Assembly: GCA_036365145.1 (NCBI GenBank)
Contig: JAEOAD010000026.1
Location: 2,460,501-2,524,500 of the forward strand
Reading direction: 5' to 3'
DNA from: Orientallactaga sibirica
Taxonomy: Eukaryota > Chordata > Mammalia > Rodentia > Dipodidae
Length of the DNA stretch: 64,000 nucleotides
Below the pieces are notes generated by a model. It was not told where the DNA came from, searched no databases, and saw only the letters and a list, made by a program, of their open reading frames with translations. A program made the position numbers and the translations under genes. This document shows, piece after piece, positions 21,813 to 33,317 of this stretch. Positions within the stretch are counted from its first letter, which is position 1; every line of letters starts with the position of its first letter.

Positions 21813-22337
21813 AGACCGCTTCACATTGTTGGGACATCCAAACGGGACACGGTTTATGGAAGAAAGAGGTCCATTTCCAAGCTTACAGATCCGGGGGACG
21901 TTCCATCGATAGTGGAAGAAGCTGGCTCCCTTTCACAGATCCAAGCAGAGAGAAACAACCCAACAGCCAGCAAGCGTCCAAAAAGCAGGAAGCGCCTCCC
22001 AGAGCTTAAACAAACCCCTCTGTATACTTTTGGGTTGGAATTCAGATCCGACCCCAGTAACATGCCCCCTCCCACCATAGCAGGAGTCTGCCTAGCCGGG
22101 CGTGGTGGCGCATGCCTTTAATCCCAGCGCTCGGGAGGCAGAGGTAAGAGGATCAGCTTGAGTTCAAGGCCACCCTGAGACTACATAGTGAATTCCAGGT
22201 CAGCTTGAGATAGAGTGAGACCCTACCTCGAAAAAAAAAAAAAAGAAAGAAAAAGGAGTCCGGGGCTGAAGCTACAAACTCAATTTAATAGGACACCTGA
22301 GTCTATGCGGACCATACATTCAAACTACCACATTGGG
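21813..22337 (+). repeat. R2, unnamed dispersed repeat, copy 1, inside R1
   Basis: Flanked by TGTTATAG and TGTTACAG. Matches 36526-37036: GCTTACAGATCC, GATCC...TAACATGCCCCCTC and CCATACATTCAAACTACCAC in the same order. Contains a B1. Confidence 0.7.
22094..22254 (+). mobile_element. B1, plus strand, inside R2
   Basis: AGCCGGGCGTGGTGGCGCAT to GAGACCCTACCTCG and a poly(A) tail. Confidence 0.95.
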
Positions 22338-22811
22338 GGCTCGCAGGTGTTACAGCCAGCTCCCCTTAGGCTCACTCTACTGCTGCTGTTGTCTACCTGC
22401 TGTGGCATGGAGGTGATGTCCAGCCTCTGCTGTCCCCTGCCATCACGAAGCTTTCCCTAGAGACTGCAAGCAAAATCAATCCTTTCCTTCCATCAGCTGT
22501 TTTTGGTCAGGTGCTTTGTCCAGCAAGGAGAAGGTGACTGCAACGGTGATTTTGGGACTCCCTCTGCCCGTCCCTGATTGTCTCCACTCTTCAATAGCCA
22601 CTGATCCCAAGGACATGCCTTCCTAGACACCTGCCTACTACGTATATCCCACCTCAGAGTGTTTGGAGGCAGCCAGTGGACAGGCCTGGACTGGTCCCCT
22701 CAGAAACTGATGTAACCCACTGGCCTGCTGGCCAAGCCACAAGCGGAAATGCCCTGGCTCACAGGACAGTCCTAAGTGTCCCCTTGAAGCACAAGTGGCT
22801 GGGAAGAGAAT

Positions 22812-22988
22812 GGCCATGGGAAGGAAGGCTTTGACTGGCAGGTCACAGCCAGCATCGGAGAGAAATAGGAGGCCATGGAAAGGAAGGCTTTGACTGGCAG
22901 GTCACAGCCAGCGTCGGAGAGAAATAGGAGGCCATGGAAAGGAAGGCTTTGACTGGCAGGTCACAGCCAGCGTCGGAGAGAAACAGGA
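22812..22988 (+). repeat. Tandem repeat, 3 x 59 bp
   Basis: Units start GGCCATGG at 22812, 22871 and 22930 and are almost identical (CAGCATCGGAG in the first versus CAGCGTCGGAG in the others). No frame or known family. Confidence 0.95.
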
Positions 22989-23514
22989 GGACTAGAAGGG
23001 CCTTGGGTATTGCTCAGCCCCTCTGATGTTGTAGACACCAGGAAAGAGGCCAGGGCTCTGCTGTGAACAGGGCTCTGCATTGGAGGTGGAGGACATCCCG
23101 GCAGCGCGGGACGAGAACCCCAGCTGGTAGGGCTCCTCGGAAGACGGAGGCTGTTGCAGTTTGGTGGCTTGTTGGCTGTTTGGTCTTGTCTCTCTGCTAC
23201 GCATCTGGAAGCGAGCCAGCTAATTCGTCCACTGATGTCGTTTCCCCTGCATTGTATAAGCCTGGAGTAGACTCTTCCTTCCCATACGCTGCTTCTGGTC
23301 AGGTGGTTGTCCAGTCACTCAAAGGTAACTGCGAACACAAGCCTACAGGGACTCTGGGCCCCCACAATCCTATGTTTATTGTCTGAGAGGCCCGTTCCCC
23401 ATGGGTCCCCTGGGGAATTTTTGAGTGAATGCTAACTGTTCAGGCTCAGAAGGAATTGAACACTTTGCAGGGGCGACGGTGATCACATGCTTAGAGGAAA
23501 GAGCCCATTCCACA

Positions 23515-23745
23515 TATCATGTAGCCTTACCCCTTCCACTGTGCCCCACCTTACCACCCAGCCCCACCCCACTTATCATGGAACCCCACCTCTTCCACTG
23601 AACCCCACTTCACCACTGAGCCCTACCCCTTCCACTGAACCCATGCGTTCCACTGAGCCCCACTGGTGAGCTACCACTGGTGAGCCCCACTTCCGTGGCT
23701 GAGCCCTGCTTTCTAGTGCTGAGCCCCGCTCTGCTGTCTGCCTCT
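23515..23745 (+). repeat. Degenerate pyrimidine-rich minisatellite
   Basis: Irregular repeats of CCACTGAGCCCCAC and TTCCACTGAACCC type over about 230 bp. C-rich on this strand. Confidence 0.65.
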
Positions 23746-24193
23746 CAGTCCTACCCGCGCTGGCTCCTGGGTAATGCCCACTTCCTAGTGGCACATTTAA
23801 TGGCATGGCTGAGAGTGCCTTCTGGTTTGAGTACTGCTAGGATTTGAGTCCTGGTTCTCCATTTTCCATTGCCTCGGTTAACGTGTTTGTACCTCAGTTT
23901 CCCCATCTGTAAATTGGAGATGTGAGAAAACCATGCTTCACAGGTTTGTTGGGATGGCAAGCCAGTGGATGACAGCAGTGGGAGACGCTTTCCTGGGCCT
24001 TAGGCACGTTTGCCTGCATGCATTGCTTACCAAGGCCCTCCTGTGTCATTCCTGTAGTTTCCAGTCAGCATGTGGCTAGAACGGACAGCTGCCCTCTTTC
24101 TCAGCACAGTCAGGCAGCCTCTATGTAACCCGCTTGCAAAAAGGAAGATAATCTAAGTTCCTTTTTATTTTCTTCTTCTTCTTTTGGTCTTTT

Positions 24194-24428
24194 TTTTTTT
24201 TTTGGAGAGAGACAGAGAGAGAGAGGGAAAGGAAGACAGACAGAGATGGGCACTCCAGCAGTCTCAGCTGCTGTGAACGAAATCCAGATATGTGCGCCCC
24301 CTTGTGGTCAAGTGTGGCATTACGCCCTTGCGTCACTGCATCTGGCTAATCGTGGGACCTGGAGATTGGAACCAGTGTTCTTAGGCTTAGGAGGCAGGCG
24401 CCTTAACGGCTAAGCCATCTCTCCAGCC
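24194..24428 (-). mobile_element. tSINE, minus strand, variant subfamily
   Basis: Flanked by CTTCTTTTGGTCTTTT copies. Same subfamily as 8556-8746, with GTGGTCAAGTGTGGCATTAC. Confidence 0.93.
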
Positions 24429-24439
24429 CTTCTTTTGGT

Positions 24440-24532
24440 CTTTTTGTGATTTTGTCCCCCCAGTGCTGAGGATGGGATCCAGGGCCTTGCTAGGCAAGTT
24501 CATTCACTGAGCTAAATCCTTAATCCCAGAAA
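24440..24532 (-). mobile_element. ID-type element, minus strand, worn
   Basis: CCCAGTGCTGAGGATGGGAT, GCCTTGCTAGGCAAG and CACTGAGCTAAATCC match an inverted ID/tRNA-Ala SINE. Confidence 0.65.
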
Positions 24533-24565
24533 CTGGGAATCTTATGCCGAGAGAAAAACAACAAC

Positions 24566-24585
24566 AACACACACACACACACACA
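24566..24585 (+). repeat. (CA)n microsatellite
   Basis: Short CA run after CAACAACAA, just left of a B1. Confidence 0.85.
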
Positions 24586-24605
24586 AAATAAAAAAACCCA
24601 AAAAG

Positions 24606-24736
24606 AGCTGGGCGTGGTGGCGCACACCTTTAATCCCAGCACTCGGGAGGCAGAGGTAGGAGGATCACCGAGAGTTCGAGGCCACCCTGAGACTCCATGG
24701 TTAATTCCAGGTCAGCCTGGACCAGGGTGAAAAAAC

Positions 24737-24769
<33 letters not shown>

Positions 24770-24770
24770 C
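24606..24770 (+). mobile_element. B1, plus strand
   Basis: GAGCTGGGCGTGGTGGCGCA to a 28-bp A run. Confidence 0.94.
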
Positions 24771-25036
24771 AAAAAGCTTGAAGCTTGGAATGGGCCAGGG
24801 AGGAAACTTTCCTTCTCAGAAACAAACTTCCTTCATGCAGCTGGAACAGCCTGTGAGACACCTTGCAGAGAAGACGAGGCCAGGCAGTGACGGTGGGCGG
24901 AACCATACCTTGACTGACACTGCTTAGCTATGCACACCTCGAGCCCTCTACTTAAACCTAACCCCATGTCAGGACCCTGGGCATGGACTTGGGGGACATC
25001 ACTGGATCTCTTGGCTCCACTTTCCAATGTTGCTAC

Positions 25037-25250
25037 TTAAAAAAATATATTTTTATTTATTTATTAGAGAGAGAGTGGAGGTGGTGGGATTGGGAGAGAA
25101 TGGGCATGCCAGGACCTGTAGCCACTGCATGTGAACTCCAGGCGCCTGTACCACCTTGTTCATCTAGCTTTATGTGGGTCCTGGGGAATGGAACCAGGTC
25201 TTTAGGCTTTGCAGGCAAGTGCCTTAACTGCTAAGCCATCTCTCCAGCCC
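25037..25250 (-). mobile_element. tSINE, minus strand
   Basis: Inverted full-length copy ending CTCTCCAGCCCC. Confidence 0.9.
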
Positions 25251-26264
25251 CACATTGGCTCTTTTAACTTGCGTGTTGAAGATGGACGGCCAAGCCTGGC
25301 ATGTTGAAGCAGTCAGAGGACAGGCTTTGACCCTAACTCCAGGAACATCCACTTTCTTAGGATGACAGACTAAGACTGACAGCGACTGACAGACACGACA
25401 GCGAAGAATGTGCTTGCGTCCAGAGCCGTCCCCTCCCCTGCTCCCTGCCACCAAATATGTCCATGCTCTGTGCAGCTGGTCAACGGCCACCCCGGGGCTG
25501 TCATCTCCTGGCCAGACCTGGAGCTCAGGGGCTAATTTTGGAAATGACTGGGGGACTCAGCTGCTAGCATCACACTCTGGGAGGGTGGGGCGGGGCGGCC
25601 GGGAGGAGCTGGCTGGGAAGGGATGTGAGTGTGACTGTGTGCAGAGGGAGCTCCCGACATTTCTCCTTCGCCCCTGTGCTCCCCACTTGCTGGGGTCCCT
25701 TCACAGCCACCCGGGGGAGGCCTCTGGGCAGGACTGGTTCCTGGGACCCACCACCACGAGGTACTGCTGGGCTGGGCCTTGACGGATGGTAGGCAAGTTT
25801 CAGTTTTCTGGAATGTGCTTTTGAGTGGGGGTGGAGGGGGGGCTGCAGTGGGAGGCCTCAGGTCGTTCAGGTCGATTTTAGGCCTTTCTGGTGTTGAACA
25901 CTTCTGAAGCTTTGTTGCTTTGTGGTGGACGGTGACGACCACTCAGAAAACAAGACGGTGTCCCATGGAAGGATTCCGGAAGCTCACACAACGTGAAAGA
26001 GAGACAGTTTTTTTTTTTGTTTGTTTAAGCGGAGAAGTTTGGCCTTGACCGGTCCGTTGTGTGCCAGTCATTGTAAAAAGGATTTTGAGTCCTAAGTTCC
26101 CCGCTGCCATGGAATAGAGTGGACAGAAGTCAGCTACATGTGGATGTACATGTCCATTTCCAGGGGTTTCTGCTTTATTGGAAGCAGCGGCCCCGAAGGC
26201 CCCTTGTTTGCTCTGCTCAGCCCTGTGTCCCTTTGAGCCGGGGTGGGTTTGATTTCAAGTGAAG

Positions 26265-26266
<2 letters not shown>

Positions 26267-26308
<42 letters not shown>
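26267..26308 (+). repeat. (GT)n microsatellite
   Basis: About 21 uninterrupted GT units followed by a G-rich segment. Confidence 0.95.
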
Positions 26309-26309
<1 letters not shown>

Positions 26310-26937
26310 TGGGGGAGGGGCGGGAGGCCCAGGGCCTGAGGTGAGGTTCCAGAGCTCCATGTAGCCTCCTTGAGGAGTCTGCCATGGGTCACTCAGGCTT
26401 TTCTGCGAGTGTCAAAGAGCCACAGGTCCCAGCAGCCCAGGGAGCGGCTTCCTGGAAGGGCGAAGCTTCTATCCAGAGTTCCCTCCTGGGAGTCCAAAGG
26501 CCTGGAAGTGGCAAGCCTCAGGCACTTGTCCCTTGGAACGAGGATTAGGGGATAGTTGGGGAGAATGAACGAGAGCTGCCTTGAATCCCAGTGGCCCAGT
26601 CCGACCTCAGCCCTCATGTGCAGGGCCTTGGTCAGGGGCTAGGGGACGGCTGTGGAGAGAAGAGTCTGCGGGGACCCTGGTGGCTGGCCAGGCCTGAGCA
26701 CCTTGCGCAAGGCCCGCAGTACAGGGCTGTCACTTTTACTTTGTGGATTTCTCGTGTCCTGTTCAGGCCATCGGTCCCCGAGGCTGCCGGTGTCACCCAA
26801 GCTATGGTGCCAGCAGGACTGGGGTCCTTGGGGCTGTCTGTACGACCAACTTCAGCTGTCTTCTCCTGTGCTTGGGTCCAGTGTGTCCTGTGGGGACAGG
26901 AAAGAGGGGACCATGTGCGTTCAGGTGATGAATCATA

Positions 26938-27075
26938 GCAGAGGCCAGGGGACAGAGAGGAGGAGAGAAAACAGGGAGGGAGAGGAGGAAGGAGAAAAAG
27001 GAGAGAGAAAAGGAAGGGGGGAGGAGCAGACGGAGGAGGAAGAAGAGCAGCAGAGGAAGGCAGGTGGGGGAGTGT
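26938..27075 (+). repeat. Polypurine tract
   Basis: About 135 bp of almost only A and G on this strand (GGAG, GAGA, GGAA mixtures). Confidence 0.85.
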
Positions 27076-27549
27076 AGAGAGCCTAGCTCTGCTCTGGGGG
27101 GACAGTATGGCACCGCTTTTAACTACTTTTAACTACCTGCTCATAAGACCTGGTCACCTTGGGTCACTAGGCTTGGTGTCACTGAACCTGTGACCTTGGC
27201 CATGGCCCTCGGGTTGGAAGCCTGGTTTTCCTTCCAGCACTGAGGTCGGGTGGACCTCTTGGCCACTCCGCCAGGCTCCGATGGCCTTCTGCTGGCACAA
27301 ACACCGGTGCCTCTCACTCCTGTTTGGGAGGTTCCAAAGCATAGAGTCCAGCTTATCGCAGAACTGCTGGAACCTGGGGCTGCACACTGACCCCTTTGCA
27401 AGGGAGCTCTGGCACCCACCCAGACCGAATGGCCTCCATCTACTGTGCATGGGGCTGCTGCTCGGCCCACAGCTGGTCACAGACTCATCACACAAAAGCA
27501 TGAAAAGCACATTACTAGGGGCTGAGTATTGCATCGCTAAGGTTTTCTT

Positions 27550-27790
27550 TTAATTTTATTATTTGTTTATTTTGAGAGAATAACAGGCAGAGAGAGAGAG
27601 AGAGAGAGAGAGAGGAAGAGAATGGCCACTCCAGAGCTTCCGGCCACTCCAGAGCTTCCAGCCACTGCAAACAAACTCCAGATGCATGTGCCACCTTGTG
27701 CATCTGGCTTACGTGGGTCCTGGGGAATCAAACTTATATCCTTTGGCTTTGCAGGCAAGTGCCTTAACCGCTAAGCCATATCTCCAGCCC
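27550..27790 (-). mobile_element. tSINE, minus strand, with a short internal duplication
   Basis: CCACTCCAGAGCTTCC occurs twice in a row at about 27625-27660. AAGGTTT flanks both sides. Confidence 0.92.
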
Positions 27791-29340
27791 TGCCAAGGTT
27801 TGATTAGACTGGGGTTTGCCTTTTCTGTGTCACTTAGCAATGAGAACAGGGTCTCCAAGCTAGGGGGAGCCCCCTAGAACTGCTAATGGACAGACTGCAT
27901 AGCTCAAGGCCACAAGGACATCCCTGCGTGGGCCCTGGGAGTCGAGAGCATAACTGCGAGACCCACGTCACACAGAGGGAAGGTTGCTCTGGCAGGAAAC
28001 ACTTCTTTCATGCTCAGGCTGAGCAAACAGATTGTTTAAACATGGGAGGTGGGCTGGAGACCAGTGGAGTTCCTGGAATGCTGCCCAGTGAACCCCCCTG
28101 TGCTGACAGATGGTGCCACTTGAGGCACAGAGAGGGGACACAACCTGACTAAGGACACACAGCGCTGCAATGACAGGGTTGGGCTTAGATCAGTTTCTGC
28201 CTTCAAGACTGCCATTCTCTGAGCAGAGCATTCACTGTGGGGTTTCCCATTTTAGATATAATATTCCGATCTTCCTTACTTCCCCCAATCCCTAACGTCT
28301 TCTTCACCACCACCACCATCATCTAAGACTGGAAGGAAAATACTAAATCTCAGGTCTAACTTAAATTGATGGTACAGAAATGAACTTCAGGGCACATCAA
28401 GGAGGTCTATCTCCACCCCTCCCCCAACTCTCTCTCTCTCTCTCACATATACCCACATATATGCACTCATCCCACCCCCTCCAGCGTGCCTCACCCCACC
28501 CCGCAACTTCCTATTTCTCTTCCACTTCTCATGGTGCTGGTGCCCTAAAAAACCGTAGTTCCTGATCCAGATGTCAGAGCCTCACGAAGTGGTCATGTGG
28601 GTTCACCAAGTTTTCAGTCGGCCAGCGCTCCCAGGTCAGCAAGAATGTCTGGTTCAGGGTACCCGGGGGATTTCTCTCCACTCACACAGCCCGGGGTCAC
28701 ATTTTCAGCTGTTTTTTTGGGGGTGGGGTGGGGAACCAGTTGGGGCCGAGGTTCTGATTTCACGGAGGGCAGCTGGGTGAGCTGTGAGCGGTCAAGTCAC
28801 AGTTGTTTTGTGGGATCACACGTCTTATCTGGGTTTCCTATGGGGGGGGCTCAGGCGAGAACAATGAGGCCCCATTTTATAGAGCAGGATGTGGGATTTG
28901 GTAGTTTACAGTCATGCAGGGTGAAATGAACCCGGGACTTGGTGCCTTTCAGCTAAAGACACTGCCATCTAATGGTGTAAATGGCCTGGGTGGGGTAAGA
29001 CATTGAGTCACGCACTTTTGTTTCACAGGGACAGGTAGACAACAAGTTTGTTGGCGCTCACTGCTTCACTGCTTCGTTTAATGCTCTGGCTGAGGGGGAG
29101 GGGAAAAGGGAGGGTGCTGTCCCAGCTTTATAGAGTAGGAACGGCCTCCTAGATGCCGTGCGAGTGGTTCTTCCTCTCTCTGCCTGGCAAAAGCAGAGGG
29201 AACACTCACGTTACCTTCCATGTCAAATCTACTTAGGGTTGAAAGCAGAGGTGACCCTCCCCCATCTTCCCCTTCATACTCCTCCCCCTTTGCCACGTTT
29301 CTCCCAGACCACTGGACCAGCACCAACCTTGACACTACTT

Positions 29341-29367
29341 TAATTAATTAATTAATTAATTAATTAA
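29341..29367 (+). repeat. (TTAA)n microsatellite
   Basis: Seven TTAA/AATT units, self-complementary, at the tail end of an inverted B1. Confidence 0.92.
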
Positions 29368-29780
29368 CTTTGAGGTAGGGTCTCGCTCTAGCTCAGGCTG
29401 ACCTGGAACTCATTCTGTAGTCTCAGGCTGGCCTCGGAATCATAGTGAGCCTCCTACCTCTGCCTCCCAAGTGCTGGGATTAAAAGTGTGCTCCAGGGCT
29501 TGAGAGATGGCTTAGCGGTTAAGGTGCTTGCCTGTGAAGCCTAAGGACTCATGTTCGACTCTCCAGGTCCCACCCAAGCCAGATGCACAGTTTCACAAGT
29601 GTGCAAGGCTGCACATGCGCACAAGGGTGTGCACATATCTGGAGTTCGGTTGTAGTGGCTGGAGGCCCTGGCACACCAATTCTCTCCTTCCCTCCCTCTC
29701 TCTGTCTCTCACTCATAAAAAGGGCAGTCTGTTGGGCTTGTCTCAAAAGAGAAAGAAGTGTGCGCCACCATGCCTGGCCA
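29368..29780 (-). mobile_element. B1, minus strand, split by a tSINE
   Basis: Left part 29368-29490 (GAGGTAGGGTCTCGCTCTAG to TTAAAAGTGTGCTCC) and right part from about 29757 (GTGTGCGCCACCATGCCTGG). The SINE lies between. Confidence 0.9.
29494..29756 (+). mobile_element. tSINE, plus strand, long subfamily; left partner of the duplication
   Basis: Extended middle (GCAAGGCTGCACATGCGCAC) and the tail TAAAAAGGGCAGTCTGTTGG. Its 3' end recurs in the chimeric SINE at 32046-32300. Confidence 0.92.
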
Positions 29781-30288
29781 GCCTTCACTACTGAATTTGA
29801 AGGCTAGATAACTCTGCTGTGGGTGGCTGTCGGATGATTTGTGGAGTCTTTAGTATCAATCCTGGCTTTGGCACACACTAGGCATGTTGTGACAGCTACA
29901 ACTGTCTCAGACATCACCAGGTGTACATTGGCAGGTGGTGAGACCCGCTGGCCCAGCCCAGGTCTGTCTGGTAGACGTTGTGCAATGGTAGAAATTTCTA
30001 TACCTGTCCATCCAACATGGTAGCCACTAGCCCCATGTGGCTACTTAGTCCTTAAAATGTGGCTTGTTTAACTGAGAAGCTAATTTTTTAAACTAATTTA
30101 AACTGAGCTAGCCACATGTGGCTGGTGGCTGCTGTACTAATAGCCCAGCTCCATGGAGCAACCTCAGACCCAGGATGAAATACTTAAGCCCTAAAAGAGG
30201 TTGGGGTCGCATTAGTTTCTTTGCTTATTGCTGTGGCCAGATACTTAATTAAAAAAAAAAACAAAAAAAAAAAAAAAAAAAAAAACCA

Positions 30289-30553
30289 GGGCTGGAGAGA
30301 TGGCTTAGTGGTTGGTTAAAGTGCCTGCCTACTAAGCCTAAGAACGCCCGTTCGATTCTCCAGGTCCCACGTTTAGCCAGACACAGTGACGCAAGGGCGC
30401 AATGCCGCACTTGCCCACAAGGGGGCGCACATGTCTGGAGTTCATTCACAGAGGCTGAGAGGCTGCTGGTACGCTCATCTCGATCTGCCTCTTCTGCCTC
30501 TCTCTCTCTCTCTCTCTCTCTGACTATCCTCCCCTGAAAAAAAAAAAAAAACA
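30289..30553 (+). mobile_element. tSINE, plus strand (copy A), variant subfamily
   Basis: Follows an A run; has GCCACACAAGGGGGCGCACA-like middle and an A tail. Confidence 0.9.
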
Positions 30554-30561
30554 GCTTAAGG

Positions 30562-30785
30562 GGACTGGAGAGATGGATCAGTGGTTAAAGGAACTTGCTT
30601 GCAAAGCTTACCGGCAGCCTGAGGTTCACTTCCTCAGCACTCACGTCAAGCCAGATTTATAAAGTGGCTTATGCGTCTGGAGTTCACTTGCAGTGACAAG
30701 AGGCCCTGGGATGCCCATATTCTCTTCCTCTGTCCTCAAAGAAATTAAAAAAATTTAAATAAGTAAATAAATGAATAAAAAAAAG
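30562..30785 (+). mobile_element. tSINE, plus strand (copy A)
   Basis: Head GGACTGGAGAGATGGATCAG, tail with TAAATAAGTAAATAAATG. Confidence 0.9.
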
Positions 30786-30802
30786 CTGAAGGGAGTAAGG
30801 GT

Positions 30803-31228
30803 GATGGTGGTTTATAGTTTAGCGTATAGTCCATCATTGTCGGGAAGATACGGTGACAGGAGCTGGAAGCTGGCTGGTCACATCGCACCTGAAGTCATGA
30901 AGCACAGGGTGATAGATGCTGGTCAGCTAGATTTCTTCATCATCGATGGTGGTTTATAGTTTAGAGTATAGTCCATCATTGTCGGGAAGATATGGTGACA
31001 GGAGCTGGAAGCTGGCTGGTCACATCGCACCTGAAGTCATGAAGCACAGGGTGATAGATGCTGGTCAGCTAGATTTCTTCATCATCGATGGTGGTTTATA
31101 GTTTAGAGTATAGTCCATCATTGTCGGAAGATATGGTGACAGGAGCTGGAAGCTGGCTGGTCACATCGCACCTGAAGTCATGAAGCACAGGGTGATAGAT
31201 GCTGGTCAGCTAGATTTCTTCATCATCT
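30803..31228 (+). repeat. 3 x 142-bp tandem units (copy A)
   Basis: Units start GATGGTGG at 30803, 30945 and 31087. Each runs to TTTCTTCATCATC. They are an internal expansion of the R4 repeat. The third unit lacks one G (GTCGGAAG). Confidence 0.96.
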
Positions 31229-31361
31229 GAGTCCAGGGCCCCACCCAGCCCATGACATAGCACCACCTTCACTCACAGTGAGTCTTCCCAGCTCAGTAAC
31301 CAAATCTAGGTGTGATTCTACACCCTACAAGTTCACCAACAAGATTAGCTATCACAGGGGC
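31229..31361 (+). repeat. R4, remainder of an unnamed rodent repeat (copy A)
   Basis: GAGTCCAGGGCCCCACCCAG to ACAAGATTAGCTATCACAGG. Together with the 142-bp unit it recalls an abundant murid repeat. Name uncertain. Confidence 0.55.
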
Positions 31362-31833
31362 CTTCCTGCTCAAGTCCAACCAGCTTCCTGCTCACCTGGG
31401 GGCAGAGGAAACACTAACTGGAAATGACACATACTACGCACATCGCTAGTCAATCCCAGAATGCTTTCCTGTGCATCCCAGACATAGCTAGGACCTCTCT
31501 CGTACCAACCCGTTGGCTCGGGCATCATGGGAGAAATAGTACTGGTTCATCTCTCATTAGGTCACCTGGCCCACCCACGAAGCCCATCAGGGGCAAGATG
31601 GCTGCTCAGGAGCACGTGTCTTGCTGAGACGCATGTTGTGTAATTTAGGGACAGGGTGGGGTGTCATTGGTCTCGCTGCTGATGTGCAAAGCGTTTAGGA
31701 ATCTAACTCTAACCTTAGAACAGCGGCAGGGAACATGGCTGATACAGACGCTGCCATTACATCTGTCATGGCTCGCAGGCATGAGGAGCAAGAAGCTAGC
31801 ACAGCACCTCCATCTGACAGACAGGGGATTTAC

Positions 31834-31982
31834 AGCCGGGCGTGGTGGCGCACGCCTTTAATCCCAGCACTCGGGAGGCAGAGGTAGGAGGATCGTCATG
31901 AGTTCGAGGCCACCCTGAGACAAATAGTGAATTCCAGGTCAGCCTGGGCTAGAGCGAGACTCTACTTCAAACAACCAAAAAG
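31834..31982 (+). mobile_element. B1, plus strand (copy A)
   Basis: AGCCGGGCGTGGTGGCGCAC to AGACTCTACTTCAAACAACC. Confidence 0.95.
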
Positions 31983-32045
31983 AAAGGGGGACACCAGGAA
32001 AAGGCTGAAACTTTCAAGACTATCAGCCCCTCAAAAGGCAGGAAG

Positions 32046-32300
32046 CGGGCTGGAGAGATGGCTTTAGCAGTTAAGGCACTTGCCTGCAAAGCCCAACGAC
32101 CCATGCTCCTCTCTCCAGATCCTGCATAAGTCAGTGAGGCAAGCGCAGGTCTCACATGACCACTAGGTGGTGCAAGTGTCTGCAGTTCAATTTCAGTGGC
32201 TGAGGCCCTGGCACACCAATTCTCTCCCTCCTCCCACTCTGTCTCTCCCTCATAAAAAGGGCAGTCTGTTGGGCTTGTCTCAAAAGAGAAAGAAGTGTGC
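32046..32300 (+). mobile_element. Chimeric tSINE at the duplication junction
   Basis: The 5' part (GCTGGAGAGATGGCTTTAGC to CTGGCACACCAATTCTCTC) matches the SINE at 34566. The 3' part (CATAAAAAGGGCAGTCTGTT onward) matches the SINE at 29494-29756. It has no target-site duplication of its own. Confidence 0.93.
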
Positions 32301-32814
32301 GCCACCATGCCTGGCCAGCCTTCACTACTGAAGTTGAGGGCTAGATAACTCTGCCGTGGGTGGCTGTCAGATGATTTGTGGAGTCTTTAGTATCAGTCCT
32401 GGCTTTGGCACACACTAGGCATGTTGTGACAGCTACAACTGTCTCAGACATCACCAGGTGTACATTGGCAGGCGGTGAGACCCGCTGGCCCAGCCCAGGT
32501 CTGTCTGGTAGACGTTGTGCAATGGTAGAAATTTCTATACCTGTCCATCCAACATGGTAGCCACTAGCCCCATGTGGCTACTTAGTCCTTAAAATGTGGC
32601 TTGTTTAACTGAGAAGCTAATTTTTTTAACTAATTTAAACTGAGCTAGCCACATGTGGCTGGTGGCTGCTGTACTAATAGCCCAGCTCCATGGAGCAACC
32701 TCAGACCCAGGATGAAATACTCAAGCCCTAAAAGAGGTTGGGGTCGCATTAGTTTCTTTGCTTATTGCTGTGGCCAGATACTTAATTAAAAAAAAAAAAA
32801 ACAAAAAAAAAACA

Positions 32815-33067
32815 GGGCTGGAGAGATGGCTTAAAGTGCCTGCCTACTAAGCCTAAGAACGCCCGTTCAATTCTCCAGGTCCCACGTTTAGCCAGACACA
32901 GTGACGCAAGGGCGCAATGCTGCACTTGCCCACAAGGGGGCGCACATGTCTGGAGTTCATTCACAGAGGCTGAGAGGCTGCTGGTACGCTCATCTCGATC
33001 TGCCTCTTCTGCCTCTCTCTCTCTCTCTCTCTCTCTGACTATCCTCCCCCAAAAAAAAAAAAAAAAA
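32815..33067 (+). mobile_element. tSINE, plus strand (copy B of 30289)
   Basis: Same element, lacking the GTGGTTGG portion of the head present in copy A. Confidence 0.9.
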
Positions 33068-33077
33068 CAGCTTAAGG

Positions 33078-33298
33078 GGACTGGAGAGATGGATCAGTGG
33101 TTAAAGGAACTTGCTTGCAAAGCTTACCGGCAGCCTGAGGTTCACTTCCTCAGCACTCACGTCAAGCCAGATTTATAAAGTGGCTTATGCGTCTGGAGTT
33201 CACTTGCAGTGACAAGAGGCCCTGGGATGCCCATATTCTCTTCCTCTGTCCTCAAAGAAATTAAAAAAAATTAAATAAGTAAATAAATGAATAAAAGA
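33078..33298 (+). mobile_element. tSINE, plus strand (copy B of 30562)
   Basis: Differs from copy A mainly in A-run length. Confidence 0.9.
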
Positions 33299-33317
33299 AA
33301 GCTGAAGGGAGTAAGGG

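Larger units (their letters stand above)
21473..22560 (+). repeat. R1, unnamed dispersed repeat, copy 1, split twice
   Basis: Pieces 21473-21517, 21725-21812 and 22340-22560. They align with the uninterrupted copy at 40106-40448 through CAGATGTCCCCCATAA, CCCAGCTGATGGCAACTTGG, CACCTGCTGTGGCA, GAGACTGCAAG and CATCAGCTG. A tSINE and an R2 element interrupt it. Class unknown; a MaLR- or DNA-type element is possible. Confidence 0.7.
29716..32250 (+). repeat. Tandem duplication, copy A (about 2.5 kb)
   Basis: Near-identical to 32255-34740, from the SINE tail through unique sequence, two tSINEs, three 142-bp units, R4, a B1 and the start of another tSINE. Pairs such as 29841/32378 and 31424/33941 differ by about 2517-2537 bp. 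Confidence 0.96.

Noticed and set aside
30803..31228. Regular direct repeats as a CRISPR-like array
   Set aside because: Units of 142 bp are contiguous with no spacers, in a vertebrate genome inside a dispersed repeat.
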